DNA of 55,283 nucleotides from Chitinophagaceae bacterium 26-R-25 (GCA_029906195.1 JARWSJ010000006.1:1-55283), one strand, 5' to 3'; positions 45,013 to 53,972 are shown, counted from the stretch's first letter. Notes: a model not told the origin generated them from the sequence alone. A program made the numbers and translations.

Positions 45013-45116
45013 GTCTTGAAACCTGAGAAATTTCAGAATCCTGGGACAATAAGTGAAGAGCTCACGTTTTGGCGTGGGCTCACTTATTCGGGATAGGCTT
45101 CTCAGGGCCTCAAGAC
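45013..45116 (+). ncRNA. 104-nt structured leader or small RNA
   Basis: Collinear complementary segments: GTCTTGA (45013)/TCAAGAC (45110), CCTGAGAA (45022)/TTCTCAGG (45099), AATAAGTGA (45048)/TCACTTATT (45080), GCTCACG (45060)/CGTGGGC (45073, one G-U), loop TTTTGG. The right outer arm can alternatively join CTCAA (45109)/TTGAG (45123), followed by a seven-T run at 45137-45143. This suggests a two-state leader or an independent small RNA; no known Rfam family was recognised. Confidence 0.55.
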
Positions 45117-45193
45117 GGTAAGTTGAGTTCCGCGCCTTTTTTTATTCCTGCGACAATCGCTTACAAGACTCATGATTTTTAAACCTGCTAATT

Positions 45194-45769
45194 ATGAGTC
45201 CGCATCAAAACAAAACCGACCTGGAACAATTGTTGGCCCTTCAACAAGACGACGAAAGTGCCCTGCAATATTTCTTTAGCCAGTATTATCCCGCATTGGT
45301 ATATTTCGCATTTGATATTACCAAAGACATTGCTGTCGCCGAAGAAATATCCTCCGATGCATTCCTAAAGCTTTGGCACAAACGTGCTCAAATCTTTAAA
45401 GTGAATTCTCTCAAAGCCTACTTATACCGGGTCGTGAAAAATGCCTCCATTGATTTTATCCGTAGTGACAAAGTCATCCGCAAAAAAGAACAAAGTTACC
45501 AGCAGCTTGCAGCTACCTCTGAGAAGGCGATCATAGAAAAAATGATTGTATCCGAAACCTACGCACTGGTGTTGGACGCCCTAGAGAAAATGCCTAAAGG
45601 CTACCAAAAAGTATTTCGCGGCGTTTACCTGGAAGGTAAAAGTTACGAGGAGCTTGCCACTGAGCTCAACACCAATGCTGCCAATATCAGAAATCAGAAA
45701 TTTAAGGCGCTTCTTTTTCTTAGAAAGAAAATTCCGCTTACCACAGTTATTGCTTTGTTTTTCATTTAA
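45194..45769 (+). CDS. ECF RNA polymerase sigma factor
   Basis: 191 residues. Region 2 (about 28-65, DITKDIAVAEEISSDAFLKL) and region 4 (about 128-180, MPKGYQKVFRGVYLEGKSYE, then ANIRNQKFKALLFLRK) are both complete. It resembles the sigma factors that in Bacteroidota usually pair with a FecR-type anti-sigma and a SusC/SusD system; none is present here, so it is an orphan on the island. Its product may drive island genes. Confidence 0.88.
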   Translation: MSPHQNKTDLEQLLALQQDDESALQYFFSQYYPALVYFAFDITKDIAVAEEISSDAFLKLWHKRAQIFKVNSLKAYLYRVVKNASIDFIRSDKVIRKKEQSYQQLAATSEKAIIEKMIVSETYALVLDALEKMPKGYQKVFRGVYLEGKSYEELATELNTNAANIRNQKFKALLFLRKKIPLTTVIALFFI

Positions 45770-45802
45770 TCATAACTGAAACAATCAAGCTATTTTATTA
45801 AG

Positions 45803-46010
45803 TCATCGAAAGTCTGCCGAAAGGTGATCACGATGTTTTACATTCAGGGCATGAGCTATAAACAAATTGCGTAGAAAATCCAGATCTCGCTGGTCAATAT
45901 TCGCAATCAAAAGGCGAGTGGGATCAAGTTGTTGAGAGATGGTGGTCTGGGGAGTTTTGCAAAAAGGGAGCCTAGATTCAGGTCTCATATTTCGGAAGCA
46001 TTACGATAGC
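45803..46010 (+). pseudogene. Sigma-factor region 4 remnant
   Basis: In one frame ESLPKGDHD (from about 45808), then in another frame MFYIQGMSYKQIA, a TAG stop, KIQISLVNIRNQKASGIKLL. Together these match region 4 of an ECF sigma factor (LPxxYRxVFxLxYxxGxSYxEIA ... VxNQKxRALxxLR) with a frameshift and an in-frame stop. It is not a copy of the intact gene just upstream, being closer to the family consensus. Confidence 0.7.
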
Positions 46011-46309
46011 TTGTCTAACTAACGACCAATAGAGACCGACGTTATTTTTTGATGGTGGATGTCATCGCCAACGTACAAATAAATAATTTACACAGATGCT
46101 AATTTTAAAGCTGACTATGTGAAATTAGTTTTTAGTTTTAATATGCAAATTAAAACCTATAGCAGAAATATTCTAATTATTATCTTAGCGTTCCCATTGG
46201 AACAACAGCCTTTACAATATCATTAATTCTTTGCGGGCAAGCAGTGTATTTATTCCTTACAGCGCTTAACCAGGCGGGGATTTCGAATTTGGAATATGCC
46301 TAACTGAAA
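46011..46309. other. Upstream region of the SIR2 gene
   Basis: About 300 bp, AT-rich, no gene. TATCTTAG near 46178 resembles a -7 box but is one base off. Confidence 0.4.
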
Positions 46310-49300
46310 ATGTTTAGGCTCGTTGAACCCATTCGACTTGATAAATTTTTTAATTTCAATCGAACAGAAAATATTGGTATTCTTTACCTTAACCTAGATA
46401 TGGATTATAGAAAGCATTTAAAAAATTTACGAAATAAACTGTCGTCCCAGCAGCTATCATTGTTAGTAGGAGCCGGCCTTAGCAGAAATGTAAGCCCTCT
46501 GTTTCTGAACTGGGAAGAGCTTTTGGTGGATCTTGCCTATGAACTTCACAAGTCAGAAGTGGATGCCGCATTTGCTGAATACCAGAAATCCCAGGATCAT
46601 CCAGAAATTGAGGAGAAAGACTTTGTTGCAAAACGTTGCATTCAGCATATTCGCACAGATGGCTATTTAGAGATTGTATCGGAATTTATTAAACGTCGCG
46701 GATGTGTCGAAAGCATTACCACCTATATAGAAGAGCGGATACCCAGTGTATTTCTAAAGGGTAATAAGTATTACCTGGAAAAAAATGGTGATTGCGAGGA
46801 ACTACCAAGGGAGAAATTGAGCCTGCATCGTTCCATTGTTGACTTACCCTGGAACAATATCTACACGACAAACTATGACGAACTGCTCGACGTTTGTGTT
46901 GACCGTGACCGTTATGATTCACTTCTGCGGGATATAGCTGATTTGGGAAATGAGATTAATGACAAAGAACGGAAAATAAGAGAACTCGATCAAGAATTGG
47001 AACGTTTATCAAAAGGAAATAATAGCGGTCGCCGCGCCGGCAGTGAAGAGAACCCATTGGAGGAGGTTCCAGAATCCGGAGGGAAACCTAAGGAAGAACT
47101 GGAGCAGGAAAAAACTAACCTAATCCTTCAAAAGGCTAATCTCAAAAACACCCGCACACAACAAGAATCTTTGCAGCGGTCAAAAGAAAAAGAGCTCTAT
47201 GATTGTTTCCAGGTAGTAAAAAGTGCAGATGGACTACGAATAAAAAAGCAGAAAAACATCATCAAACTACATGGGTCATTAAGATCTGCCGATGATAAAG
47301 ACAAGTACTCCTTCGAGTTTGATGGCGATCATAAAAACCAATACATAATTGCTAAAGAAGATTATGAAAACTATCCGACACGGCATGAGGCCTTTACACA
47401 GCTAATGAGAATTTCGCTGTTACAAGAGTCTTTTTGCCTGCTTGGTTTCTCAGGGGTTGATCCAAACTTTAGGGCATGGCTCAATTGGGTTAGAGATATT
47501 CTTCATAAGGCTGCCAAAAAAACGAGAACAACCAATGATTATAAGATCTACCTAATAGAGGCTTCAAAAAAACCGGTTTCAAAAGACATGCAGTTGTTTT
47601 ATGAAAATCACAGCATCGTCCGTATTCCGCTCCTTGATCCCGATGTTTTGAATATTATTAGTGAAGACATCAAAAAGCCACTAGACCTAAACGAAAACGA
47701 CCGTCGACAGGCACTTGAAGCCTTTATGTTGTATTTGAACAATGATGAAGATGTGAAAGTGGCTATCCCTTCTGCTAACGTTTCACTAAGAGCGGAGTAT
47801 CGACAGCTTTGGGAAAAAGTCAATGTATATGATCCGGAAAAAATTCCGAACGAAACGATAGTTTCCGCAGCTGTTAATAAGTTAGATACCATTCATAGGG
47901 AACTCTGGATACCGGATTTAGACTATTATAACACTCATCATCAGCAATCACTAGTTGACTATTGCATGCGATTTGGTTGGGATCACCAGTTTCATGAGCG
48001 GCCTGATTTGGTGAGATTACTCCGCTACGCCATTGCAGGGATTTTCGTGCCAATTAAAAACCTAGTTGGTGAGTTGGTTATTCAAAAGTTGCAAGAAAAT
48101 GAATATTCGGCGACTGCCACTCAACGAATGATTGATCGTTCCGAGGCCCTGGCTGCCAACTTGAACCTTTCCCTACCTGAAGTGCATGACCAAATCTTGC
48201 AACTTGCTTATTCCTTTCAGTTTACGGCGTTAGCCGAATTTCTAAAAGGTAGAAAGTTAGAAGGCAAAGACCTAATCGTGGCATCTGGGTTTCTTGCACT
48301 AATTGATCCCAAGCATTCTGCGCAAATGTTGGAGCAAGCTATTTGGAATGAGGACCTGGGCAGAGGAGAACAGATGTTATATGGCCTGGAGTTACTTTAT
48401 TTTATTACCCAACCGAGGCTATCTGTCGGAGATGTACGTGTTGCAAGACTTATCTCCGCATTTAAACATTCTGGTTATAAATTACTCCAGGATGCGATAG
48501 ACCGACTGACAAAGCAAGTTGAAAAAAAACGGGATAAACAGAAACCTTATGGTAGTGGCCGTTTCTTTATATCTCGAAGCATACAACTGAGCAAAGGATC
48601 TGATGGTTCTAAATCTGCGGTGCAAATGTTGATGTTACTGGCAGAGTCAGGGTTTCAGTTAAGTATCAATAACGTTTACCTACAGTCACACGATGCCTGG
48701 TATCCTGTATTTAAAGCTGGCTTCCAATTTTATCCTTCAGCATTCCTTTTCTATAGCCTGCAATACAGCAATAAAGATTTCTTAAAGAAGGTAGGTCAAG
48801 ATTACGCTTTTTCTAATGATGGTACGGTAGTGGATTCTTTGGAGGGGATTTGTGAAGCTCTTTTCAGATGCTTTGAGGACGGTCCTGCATTTATAAAAGA
48901 CCATATACCTGATTTTCTATCAGGGCTAATTATTGGTGTAGCTCCTGCAACCTGGCAATCACCATTTGGCGTTTGGTGGCAATCGCTGATAGACGATCGC
49001 CTGGCATTCAAAAAAGATCATTTCTTTCGCCATCCAACCTTGATAAATACTGCAGTCCTTTATATTAATGATAAGAAATTACTTTTAAAGATTATTAGTG
49101 ATTGCCTGCGCTCTGTGATTTCGGAAGATGAGGAGGATCAGGCTATCAACATTCTTTATCAATTAAACAAAAACATCTATTTCAGGCGACTTAAACTTTC
49201 TGAAAAAGAGTCTGAAGAAATCAATGGTCTGTTACAAGATCTGATAAAGGAGTTGAGCAGTCCGCGGATTGCTCTGATATTTGTCATGGGCAATCTTTTC

Positions 49301-50224
49301 AGTTTACTTAATGACACTCATAAAACCCACATTAAAGAAAAACTGAAATCGCTTGACTTAAAACAGATTAATGGAAGTCGTGTTTGGCGGATCATCGTAT
49401 ATTTTTCAGGTGGCGATGAGGAACTGAATACTAAAATCCAAGACGCTTTGGTTGTACACCGCTTGTTGTGGTTCACTGGGATTAGAGGTGGCAAAATATT
49501 GAGAGGGGGTAAAGATGAGTATATTCAAATTTCCACACTTACTTCACCGCCGTTGGAAGCAGGAGGGCTGCGTTGGACGGATTCCAATATTCAAATAATC
49601 TATGATAGGATGGTTGCTGCCCTACTGGAAGTTGATCGGATACATGTAGATAACCAATGGTTTAATTTTACCGATATTTTAGAAGAAATGGCCGAGTTCC
49701 TGGATACTTACAAAGATCAACTAGCCTTTCAAAACAATTATGAAACCGTTGTGGAAATCCACCGGAAATGTCTTGTACTGAACCGAAATTATTCGGATTT
49801 AGAAGAAGGTTTATCCAGCAGAGATGGGAATGAAGTTATCACTGCGCTCGCTCAGCTCAACAAACAGATCTATCAAAACAAGATAGATTCTAACCTAATC
49901 AATCTTACACTGAACAAAGTACTTTTACAGGCTGAACCTGCATTAGAGGAGTCCCTCTATTATCTCTCAGCGTGGGTTGCCGATAATAAATGTTCTCGGC
50001 GATTTGAGAGCGAGCAATCTTTGCTTATCAGAATTTTAAAAAAATATGACGCAAATCCGCTGACAGACTTAGACGAAGCTTTTGTTGAGGAAAATTTGGT
50101 CCGAATTGCGTGGCGACTTAACACCTGGGAAGTTGTTGATCCGATTGTTCAACGCTGGCTAGAAAAAGGGCGAAATTCTAAATTCAATAACGTTTTGCAG
50201 TTTTTAATAGAAGTTCAAGTCTAA
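46310..50224 (+). CDS. SIR2-domain defence protein with coiled-coil insert
   Basis: 1,304 residues from the first ATG; an ATG at 46400 (Met31, MDYRKHLKNLRN) is an equally plausible start. The N-terminal SIR2-like NADase domain has the NAD-binding GAG loop (54-56), TTNYDELLD with catalytic-type Asn188, HGSL with His321, and GFSGVDPNFRAW (379-390). Between TTNYD and HGS lies a charged coiled coil of about 90 residues (204-298) not usual in this fold. The C-terminal 900 residues are helical, of unknown family, and possibly a sensor. Long SIR2 proteins of this kind (for example DSR-type) deplete NAD on phage infection; that role is inferred. Confidence 0.82.
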   Translation: MFRLVEPIRLDKFFNFNRTENIGILYLNLDMDYRKHLKNLRNKLSSQQLSLLVGAGLSRNVSPLFLNWEELLVDLAYELHKSEVDAAFAEYQKSQDHPEIEEKDFVAKRCIQHIRTDGYLEIVSEFIKRRGCVESITTYIEERIPSVFLKGNKYYLEKNGDCEELPREKLSLHRSIVDLPWNNIYTTNYDELLDVCVDRDRYDSLLRDIADLGNEINDKERKIRELDQELERLSKGNNSGRRAGSEENPLEEVPESGGKPKEELEQEKTNLILQKANLKNTRTQQESLQRSKEKELYDCFQVVKSADGLRIKKQKNIIKLHGSLRSADDKDKYSFEFDGDHKNQYIIAKEDYENYPTRHEAFTQLMRISLLQESFCLLGFSGVDPNFRAWLNWVRDILHKAAKKTRTTNDYKIYLIEASKKPVSKDMQLFYENHSIVRIPLLDPDVLNIISEDIKKPLDLNENDRRQALEAFMLYLNNDEDVKVAIPSANVSLRAEYRQLWEKVNVYDPEKIPNETIVSAAVNKLDTIHRELWIPDLDYYNTHHQQSLVDYCMRFGWDHQFHERPDLVRLLRYAIAGIFVPIKNLVGELVIQKLQENEYSATATQRMIDRSEALAANLNLSLPEVHDQILQLAYSFQFTALAEFLKGRKLEGKDLIVASGFLALIDPKHSAQMLEQAIWNEDLGRGEQMLYGLELLYFITQPRLSVGDVRVARLISAFKHSGYKLLQDAIDRLTKQVEKKRDKQKPYGSGRFFISRSIQLSKGSDGSKSAVQMLMLLAESGFQLSINNVYLQSHDAWYPVFKAGFQFYPSAFLFYSLQYSNKDFLKKVGQDYAFSNDGTVVDSLEGICEALFRCFEDGPAFIKDHIPDFLSGLIIGVAPATWQSPFGVWWQSLIDDRLAFKKDHFFRHPTLINTAVLYINDKKLLLKIISDCLRSVISEDEEDQAINILYQLNKNIYFRRLKLSEKESEEINGLLQDLIKELSSPRIALIFVMGNLFSLLNDTHKTHIKEKLKSLDLKQINGSRVWRIIVYFSGGDEELNTKIQDALVVHRLLWFTGIRGGKILRGGKDEYIQISTLTSPPLEAGGLRWTDSNIQIIYDRMVAALLEVDRIHVDNQWFNFTDILEEMAEFLDTYKDQLAFQNNYETVVEIHRKCLVLNRNYSDLEEGLSSRDGNEVITALAQLNKQIYQNKIDSNLINLTLNKVLLQAEPALEESLYYLSAWVADNKCSRRFESEQSLLIRILKKYDANPLTDLDEAFVEENLVRIAWRLNTWEVVDPIVQRWLEKGRNSKFNNVLQFLIEVQV

Positions 50225-50495
50225 TTTCATCCCCGTTGGCCGATTATGAAGCTGCTGGTAGAGTGGTGCCTTTTTGCTCACAAACTTCCGCTTAAAGAAG
50301 TCCCTGATTTATGTACAGTTATATTTTACGTTGTTCTTAAAATGTATATGATAAATGTGTTAACTAAAACTTCTATAAACTATAGTTTATATTGAGTTAG
50401 CAAATAGTCAGAAAGTAAGATTATATTACGCTTGACGATGATCTAACTTCAGCTTACTAAGTAGTTAGATATAGGCTATTTTAAGAATAAAAAAA
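50225..50495. other. Gap upstream of the DUF4238 gene
   Basis: 271 bp without a gene. It holds the perfect palindrome listed next; otherwise AT-rich and featureless. Confidence 0.5.
50374..50391. promoter_or_regulatory. 18-bp perfect palindrome (operator candidate)
   Basis: TATAAACTATAGTTTATA is a perfect dyad about 105 bp upstream of the DUF4238 start. Half-site-like AAACTATAA sequences occur before int (about 32966) and before the DUF1016 gene (about 34275). Confidence 0.4.
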
Positions 50496-51593
50496 ATGAG
50501 CAAGCCAAAAAGACAACATTATCATCCAAGATCTTTTTTGCGACCTTTCGCAGATGAAACGCCGGATGGTAAACATTTAGTAGAAGTTGGAAGCGTTACA
50601 ACAAGAGAGATCAAATTTCCAGTTGGTGTAGCCGATATTTGTGTAACTAAAAATCTTTACACATTACCGCACGTGACGGGTGATGATAAGTATTTGGTTG
50701 AAAAATTTTATGCGGAGCAAATAGATGGCGTATACCCTGACGTTTACAGGATGCTCGTGGATCCGCATGTCATACGCATAACTGAGGAACAACGCCAGCA
50801 AATATTAAACACTACGCTAAGCCTTTATTTTCGTAATGCAAGGTTTTTGAATGATAGGAACCAGGAGGTTGATCAATTATTCAGTCGGTTCGAGGAAAAG
50901 GAGTTCCATTCCGATGATGCAAAATTATTCATTAGATACAGAGGGCAGCAGTATACTTTTTTACCAAGTGAGATTGCAGCGGTGAAAGAACAGATTAAGC
51001 TCAAAAACAGGCAAGACTTTATTTTTGACCATTTGCAGGACTGGAAAGATTTTGTCGTACTGAAAAAGAATTCCCAAATTGGAGTTAGTAAAATCGAAGG
51101 GGATATGAAGCTCATAACAAGTGATAACCCGGTACGGATTTCCAATTTGAATGGTGACGCCGACGAAATATTTGAGCCTCGTAATTCTATCCAGTTGCCG
51201 ATTGACCGGGATCACCTGTTATGGATATCTCCAAATGGAGAGGAGTGGGAGCGAGACAAAATATACCGACAAGTTCGTGACTGGCGCTTTGCACTTGGTT
51301 CGAACTATAGTGTTACAAAATATGCTTCAGAATGGGTTATCGGCCCCAAAGGTAGTATTGTTACTGTTTTTAATGAATTTGATAAATACAATAAATCAAC
51401 GCCTGAAAACTGGAAAGAGGTGGAAAAATTTAGAAGTTTTGTAGAGAAACTCACTGACCTTGTAGAGTTTGTAGAAAAAAATGGTCCTTATAGTGAAGCC
51501 GCGAAACAAAGACTAATTGAACTGAACAATGATCCGGAATTTAGAAATGATCCTCAGTTTAGAGAATTTTATGAGCAGCTGGTTGGGAAATAG
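50496..51593 (+). CDS. DUF4238 family protein
   Basis: 365 residues. The DUF4238 start motif RQHYHPRSFLRPFAD (6-20, His8 and His10), the VTKNLYT strand (50-56) and the LITSDNPV motif (206-213, Asp210) are all present. The C-terminus is a helical tail (about 290-365). Biochemical function unknown; the conserved His and Asp suggest a metal or catalytic site (inference). It lies 271 bp after the SIR2 gene on the same strand, with its own palindrome upstream. Confidence 0.85.
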   Translation: MSKPKRQHYHPRSFLRPFADETPDGKHLVEVGSVTTREIKFPVGVADICVTKNLYTLPHVTGDDKYLVEKFYAEQIDGVYPDVYRMLVDPHVIRITEEQRQQILNTTLSLYFRNARFLNDRNQEVDQLFSRFEEKEFHSDDAKLFIRYRGQQYTFLPSEIAAVKEQIKLKNRQDFIFDHLQDWKDFVVLKKNSQIGVSKIEGDMKLITSDNPVRISNLNGDADEIFEPRNSIQLPIDRDHLLWISPNGEEWERDKIYRQVRDWRFALGSNYSVTKYASEWVIGPKGSIVTVFNEFDKYNKSTPENWKEVEKFRSFVEKLTDLVEFVEKNGPYSEAAKQRLIELNNDPEFRNDPQFREFYEQLVGK

Positions 51594-51625
51594 CTCAGGG
51601 CTTTCGTCTTTGCTAACAAGTAAAT

Positions 51626-52858
51626 TTAGTTCTTTATGGACGCGTTAATGAACACCGCATAGTTCCTGATCATGGATTGTAGTTTTGTTGCTGTTACCTG
51701 CAGGTGGTTAGCCGCGATCACATCAATGTATAGCTGCATCCCTTGTTCGTTATAGGAGCGGATCACAACACAAAGTATATGTTTTAATCCTGTTTTTTTG
51801 TAGACTTCCCGAACCAGTTCAGCGTCGTACATATCCTGGTTTTGGAACAGGTTCATACGGAACTCAGGCAATGATTCGCTGTCTAAGAACATTATTTTGT
51901 TTTGGAATGCAGAATCTTCGTGCTGCTTTTTTTTCTCCTTCAACACTGATTCCAATTTGCTATAGATCTTCGAGCGATAGACCTCGAAATGTGAAATGAT
52001 TTTAACCCTGTAATGATTTTGAATTCCAGGGATCGGAGCAAGGGGAGGTATTACATAGTAGAGTAAATCATATTCTTTTTTTGATTTTGTTTCGATTAAT
52101 GTGGCTTCGTCGTAATCCACAGCCGTGAAAGTTCCATATTCGTCTTCGTGCCTATATTGAATTTTGGGGGTGCTAGTAAATTCGTTAAGTCGCTTAAAAA
52201 AGAGTTGCAATTTGGTTAGCATTTCGTGATGATGCCTGGAGGACACCGGGCGATTCATTTTTATGCAACAGATCATGCCTATGCCATGTTTCATATTTTG
52301 CCCCAGCATTTGTAGATCAATTGTCAACCTGCGCATTGTGTCCAATTCGTGGATACCCGGAAGAAAGGCTTTCCTACATTCAAAGAGAAATGTTTTTTGA
52401 TTCAAAACGCAGGTCCCCTCCAATTGTTGGTTGCCACTTACTATTTTTTTTTCATTAGGAATTTGATTTACATCCAATAGCCGGTAAATAAATAATTCAA
52501 AGAAATAACTTCTTAAGTTGTCAGGGTTCTTTTTCAAATCTTTGAATTCGTTTTGTATAGATTCATCCAAAGTATGGACATATCGTGTCAAAAGGCAAAC
52601 GTCATACAATGCATGATAACAGGGAATACTTCTATTGTTTGATAACAATGCTACAATCCAGGAGATCTTTTCTATGGTCCTGTCTTCACCCACTTTGACT
52701 TCAAAAAATCGAGGACCGAAAAAAGTGATGAGCGTTTGAAAGATGAATTCAACTTTTTTACGATCATATTTTGGTTCGTATGCTAAGGATGACGATAGCT
52801 GGAGCGCTTCTTCATACCATTCGGTTAGAAGGTTTATTTTTTTAAAAGGGTTAACCAT
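51626..52858 (-). CDS. Hypothetical protein with possible nuclease-like motif
   Basis: 410 residues, no family recognised. Residues 117-163 are suggestive of a degenerate PD-(D/E)XK-like core: helix Glu121 (FFELFIYRLL), Glu147 in LEGTCV, then strand TFLFECRKAF with Glu160-Cys-Arg-Lys163. The rest alternates helices and strands, with a Lys-rich stretch (SVLKEKKKQ) near 310. No signal or membrane span. It is convergent with the DUF4238 gene (33-bp gap) and is the last gene of the island. Confidence 0.6.
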   Translation of the reverse strand: MVNPFKKINLLTEWYEEALQLSSSLAYEPKYDRKKVEFIFQTLITFFGPRFFEVKVGEDRTIEKISWIVALLSNNRSIPCYHALYDVCLLTRYVHTLDESIQNEFKDLKKNPDNLRSYFFELFIYRLLDVNQIPNEKKIVSGNQQLEGTCVLNQKTFLFECRKAFLPGIHELDTMRRLTIDLQMLGQNMKHGIGMICCIKMNRPVSSRHHHEMLTKLQLFFKRLNEFTSTPKIQYRHEDEYGTFTAVDYDEATLIETKSKKEYDLLYYVIPPLAPIPGIQNHYRVKIISHFEVYRSKIYSKLESVLKEKKKQHEDSAFQNKIMFLDSESLPEFRMNLFQNQDMYDAELVREVYKKTGLKHILCVVIRSYNEQGMQLYIDVIAANHLQVTATKLQSMIRNYAVFINASIKN

Positions 52859-53006
52859 GCCCGTGAAAATACTAAAACAATTGCTAATAAATAGTTCTGT
52901 TAGGAGGATGGATAATCACTTATTTCTCTCTGCATATCTAATGAAAATTCCGTTAATTGTTGCGAAAATTGTCTTGCCAAGATGATAAAGCGTAACAATC
53001 ATTAGA

Positions 53007-53026
53007 GTGAACAATTCATTGAACAC
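53007..53026. repeat. Right island-end repeat
   Basis: It contains TGAACAATTCATTGAACA (53008-53025), 17/18 identical to 32843-32860 and in the same orientation. It is about 45 bp inside a tRNA-like sequence. Confidence 0.6.
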
Positions 53027-53059
53027 ATTTTTACAATGCTTCTAATAGTTTGAATTCAA

Positions 53060-53097
53060 ATTTTTTCGACCCCTGGTTCGATTCCCTCAGAGTCTCC
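53060..53097. other. tRNA-3'-end-like fragment (attR candidate)
   Basis: GGTTCGATTCCC near 53072 matches the T-loop of tRNA-Ser (GGTTCGAATCCC) with one change and is followed by GAGTCTCCA, as at a tRNA 3' end. The flanks do not match tRNA-Ser, so it may stem from another tRNA-like gene. Confidence 0.35.
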
Positions 53098-53374
53098 AAT
53101 TAGTTTATACCTACTTAGAAGTCTCTGAAAGTTTGCCTGCAGACTACAAAATGTAAGCAAATAAATAGCGCTTTTTGTAGACTTTAAAACATATTTCGTT
53201 TGTGTCTAACGTTTAGGTACTTCTATTTCAAGCAACCTACTATTGTAGGAACTGGTAATCTGACAAAAGCCACTTTTCAGACTTTCGCAATAGTCTGAAA
53301 CAGAAAACAATATCCATCGATAAATTCTAATTGGACTGTTGCAGAACTAATGGTAAACGTATACTATTTTTCGT

Positions 53375-53397
53375 AAATACCACATAGTGGTATTTTT
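53375..53397 (+). terminator. Terminator-like hairpin
   Basis: AATACCAC (53376-53383) pairs with GTGGTATT (53387-53394), followed by TTT. No intact gene precedes it on this strand. Confidence 0.45.
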
Positions 53398-53719
53398 AAT
53401 ATTGTTCATTCTTCATAATATTGTGGCGAATTTCTGATGGCAAAGTCAACCCCTGAAACCCATTATGAAGTATCTGTTTGTGTTTTTCCCATTATTTGAA
53501 TGTGGCTGTACAATCCGTGTTCCAAAAGCTTTATGTACTCGATTTGAGACGACTTGCCACAATTTTCAATCCCCCATATTGTGTAAATTTCTCGCCTATC
53601 AACTTCTTGTTATTCTCAATATTTAGTGTACAATAATCATACTCCGACCTATTTTAAAAATCAAAAGTGAAGACAATTGCCCGCAAGTGAGTCCTTGTTG
53701 TCCATTCATACTTTGGGGA

Positions 53720-53796
53720 AAAATTAAGGAGCTAATGTTGTATTGAGCTAAAAGAAGCGAATGAGAAACTTAAGAAAGAAATAGCAAAGTTGAAGG
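53720..53796 (+). pseudogene. Degraded C-terminal tail of a coiled-coil paralog
   Basis: KIKELMLY (53720-53743), then after a small frameshift ELKEANEKLKKEIAKLKA (from 53745). The intact downstream gene ends EEMTLYMIELKTENNKLKQE plus a few residues. The remnant is therefore the last 25-30 codons of a related gene, with about five bases lost. Confidence 0.55.
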
Positions 53797-53972
53797 CAAT
53801 TAACCTATGCTATAAACACTGGCATTTGTATTAAGGATACATCGCATGTATTAATCAAAAATGGATTTCGCAATAAAAAAAAGATTTGATAATCGGTAGC
53901 GAATCCGATGAAGTCTAGGGTCAACGTTGAGTTCTCGTAACCAAAAAAAATAAAACATAAAATAAACTTTCG

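Larger units (their letters stand above)
53098..53972. other. Gene-poor junction region
   Basis: About 870 bp without an intact gene. It has a hairpin AATACCAC/GTGGTATT (53376-53394) with a T run, and a degraded protein tail at about 53720-53796. The rest shows nothing I can name. Confidence 0.5.

Noticed and set aside
45013-45116. 6S RNA
   Set aside because: The stem lacks the large central bubble, and location on a mobile island in front of a sigma gene is unlike 6S.
32637-53100. Self-transmissible conjugative element
   Set aside because: No coupling protein or type IV secretion genes are present, only a mobilization core.
53720-53800. IS3 OrfA-type transposase remnant (ELKEANEKLKKEIAKLK)
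   Set aside because: The tail matches the C-terminus of the downstream secreted paralog better, including the LxLY segment before it.
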